Of a stretch of DNA of 16,220 nucleotides, positions 15,794 through 16,220 are shown one piece after another. Below the pieces are notes generated by a model. It worked only from the letters and a program-made list of their open reading frames with translations, did no database searches and was not told the origin of the DNA. Each line of letters begins with the position of its first letter. The stretch's first letter is position 1. This DNA comes from JBEEJL01 sp043744215 (GTDB lineage Bacteria; Pseudomonadota; Gammaproteobacteria; Burkholderiales; JBEEJL01). Location: the NCBI GenBank assembly GCA_043744215.1, contig JAYTVC010000055.1:1-16220 (forward strand). Reading direction: 5' to 3'. Position numbers and translations under genes: made by a program.

Positions 15794-16134
15794 CGACTGC
15801 TACTTGTGCACTCACCGGCATTGCCGGCGCGCTGATGCTGTGGAGCGGACGAGCCTGGTTGCACTGGCCAGCAGTGTTTCTGCTCGGTGCAGTAGCCGGT
15901 TGCCTGCTCACACTCGCCATCATAGCCGGCACCGAACAGGCGGCACATGAAAATAAAAACATGAGTGTAGCGATGAGTGAAATTTCCATCGCCTTCACAG
16001 TCGGCACAATTATCGGGCCGGTTGTGACAGGCGCGGCTATGGATAATTTTGGCCTGTGGACTTTTCCTGCGCTGACTTTGTTGTTATGCGGCGCGATATT
16101 GTTGATGTTGCAAATGCAGAAAGCCTTGCCTTGA
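15794..16134 (+). pseudogene. MFS transporter, C-terminal remnant
   Basis: About 113 codons encode the last membrane helices of a major facilitator transporter. Hydrophobic segments are ALTGIAGALMLWSG, WPAVFLLGAVAGCLLTLAII, ISIAFTVGTIIGPVVTGAAM (GxxxGP pattern and the following MDNFG of MFS helix 11) and FPALTLLLCGAILLMLQM, then stop. The N-terminal two thirds or more, which would hold the signature loop and half the substrate path, is absent. The sequence to the left is element copy 2, not protein-coding. An in-frame ATG at 15667 would give a 155-residue chimera starting in the element, but four helices cannot make a normal 12-helix carrier. The likeliest reading is element insertion followed by deletion, or recombination between the two copies. 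The substrate is unknown. Confidence 0.8.
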
Positions 16135-16143
16135 ATTGGTAGG

Positions 16144-16220
16144 ATGGGTTGAGCGATAGCGATACCCATCATTTCTACTTTTAATTAGCGCGCGATGGGT
16201 ATCGCTATCGCTCAACCCAT
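16144..16220. repeat. Perfect 27-bp inverted repeat (REP/BIME-like) at window end
   Basis: The arm at 16144-16170 (ATGGGTTGAGCGATAGCGAT...) is the exact reverse complement of 16194-16220, separated by 23 bases. Each arm is also an imperfect palindrome (ATGGGTTGAGCG ... TACCCAT). The motif resembles the common bacterial REP family with GATGGGT...ACCCATC ends. It begins 9 bases after the MFS remnant stop and would form a very stable hairpin. The right arm touches the window edge, so the element may continue. Confidence 0.88.

Overview
The window reads as a chromosomal segment of a betaproteobacterium, most likely of the Nitrosomonadales (Gallionella, Methylophilus or Nitrosomonas-like groups). 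This is inferred from the gene order rpsA–ihfB–lapA–lapB followed by heptose genes, a ComEA-like gene and cysM, from protein similarity recalled from memory, and from REP-type intergenic repeats of a kind common in this group. No rRNA or tRNA gene was recognised. Every convincing gene lies on the + strand.

Positions 1-7316 hold housekeeping and envelope genes in tight series: the 3' part of rpsA (ribosomal protein S1), ihfB (IHF beta), lapA and lapB (control of LPS synthesis), pyrF (OMP decarboxylase), ugd (UDP-glucose dehydrogenase), hldA/rfaE1 (heptose-7-phosphate kinase) and hldD (ADP-heptose epimerase). pyrF/ugd and ugd/hldA overlap by ATGA, and hldD starts 9 bases after hldA, so pyrF to hldD are probably one transcript. 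They supply UDP-glucuronate and ADP-heptose for LPS, while LapB sets LpxC level.

Positions 7317-9457 hold a monocistronic exported helix-hairpin-helix (ComEA-like) protein with a very long Lys/Ala/Asp tail, a strong intrinsic terminator, and cysM. The ComEA-like gene has a plausible sigma70 promoter whose 17-base spacer contains most of a nine-G run, a layout known from phase-variable promoters.

Positions 9458-11588 hold a possible 35-codon His-rich small ORF whose stop overlaps the start of a PAS-GGDEF-EAL protein. That protein keeps all recognisable active-site motifs of both c-di-GMP domains and the inhibitory I-site.

Positions 11637-14335 hold a YdbH–lipoprotein–YdbL trio, the inter-membrane lipid-transport system related in function to TamB and YhdP. 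The lipoprotein in the YnbE position does not look like E. coli YnbE.

Positions 14336-16220 hold a predicted PolB-type 3'-5' exonuclease amid repeats: a REP-like imperfect palindrome before it, two about 228-bp diverged copies of a MITE/BIME-like element with identical 21-bp terminal inverted repeats after it, a decapitated MFS transporter abutting the second copy, and a perfect 27-bp inverted repeat at the window edge. This end looks rearranged. The most interesting signals are the G-tract promoter, the ComEA tail, the divergent YnbE-position lipoprotein and the twin element next to the broken transporter.
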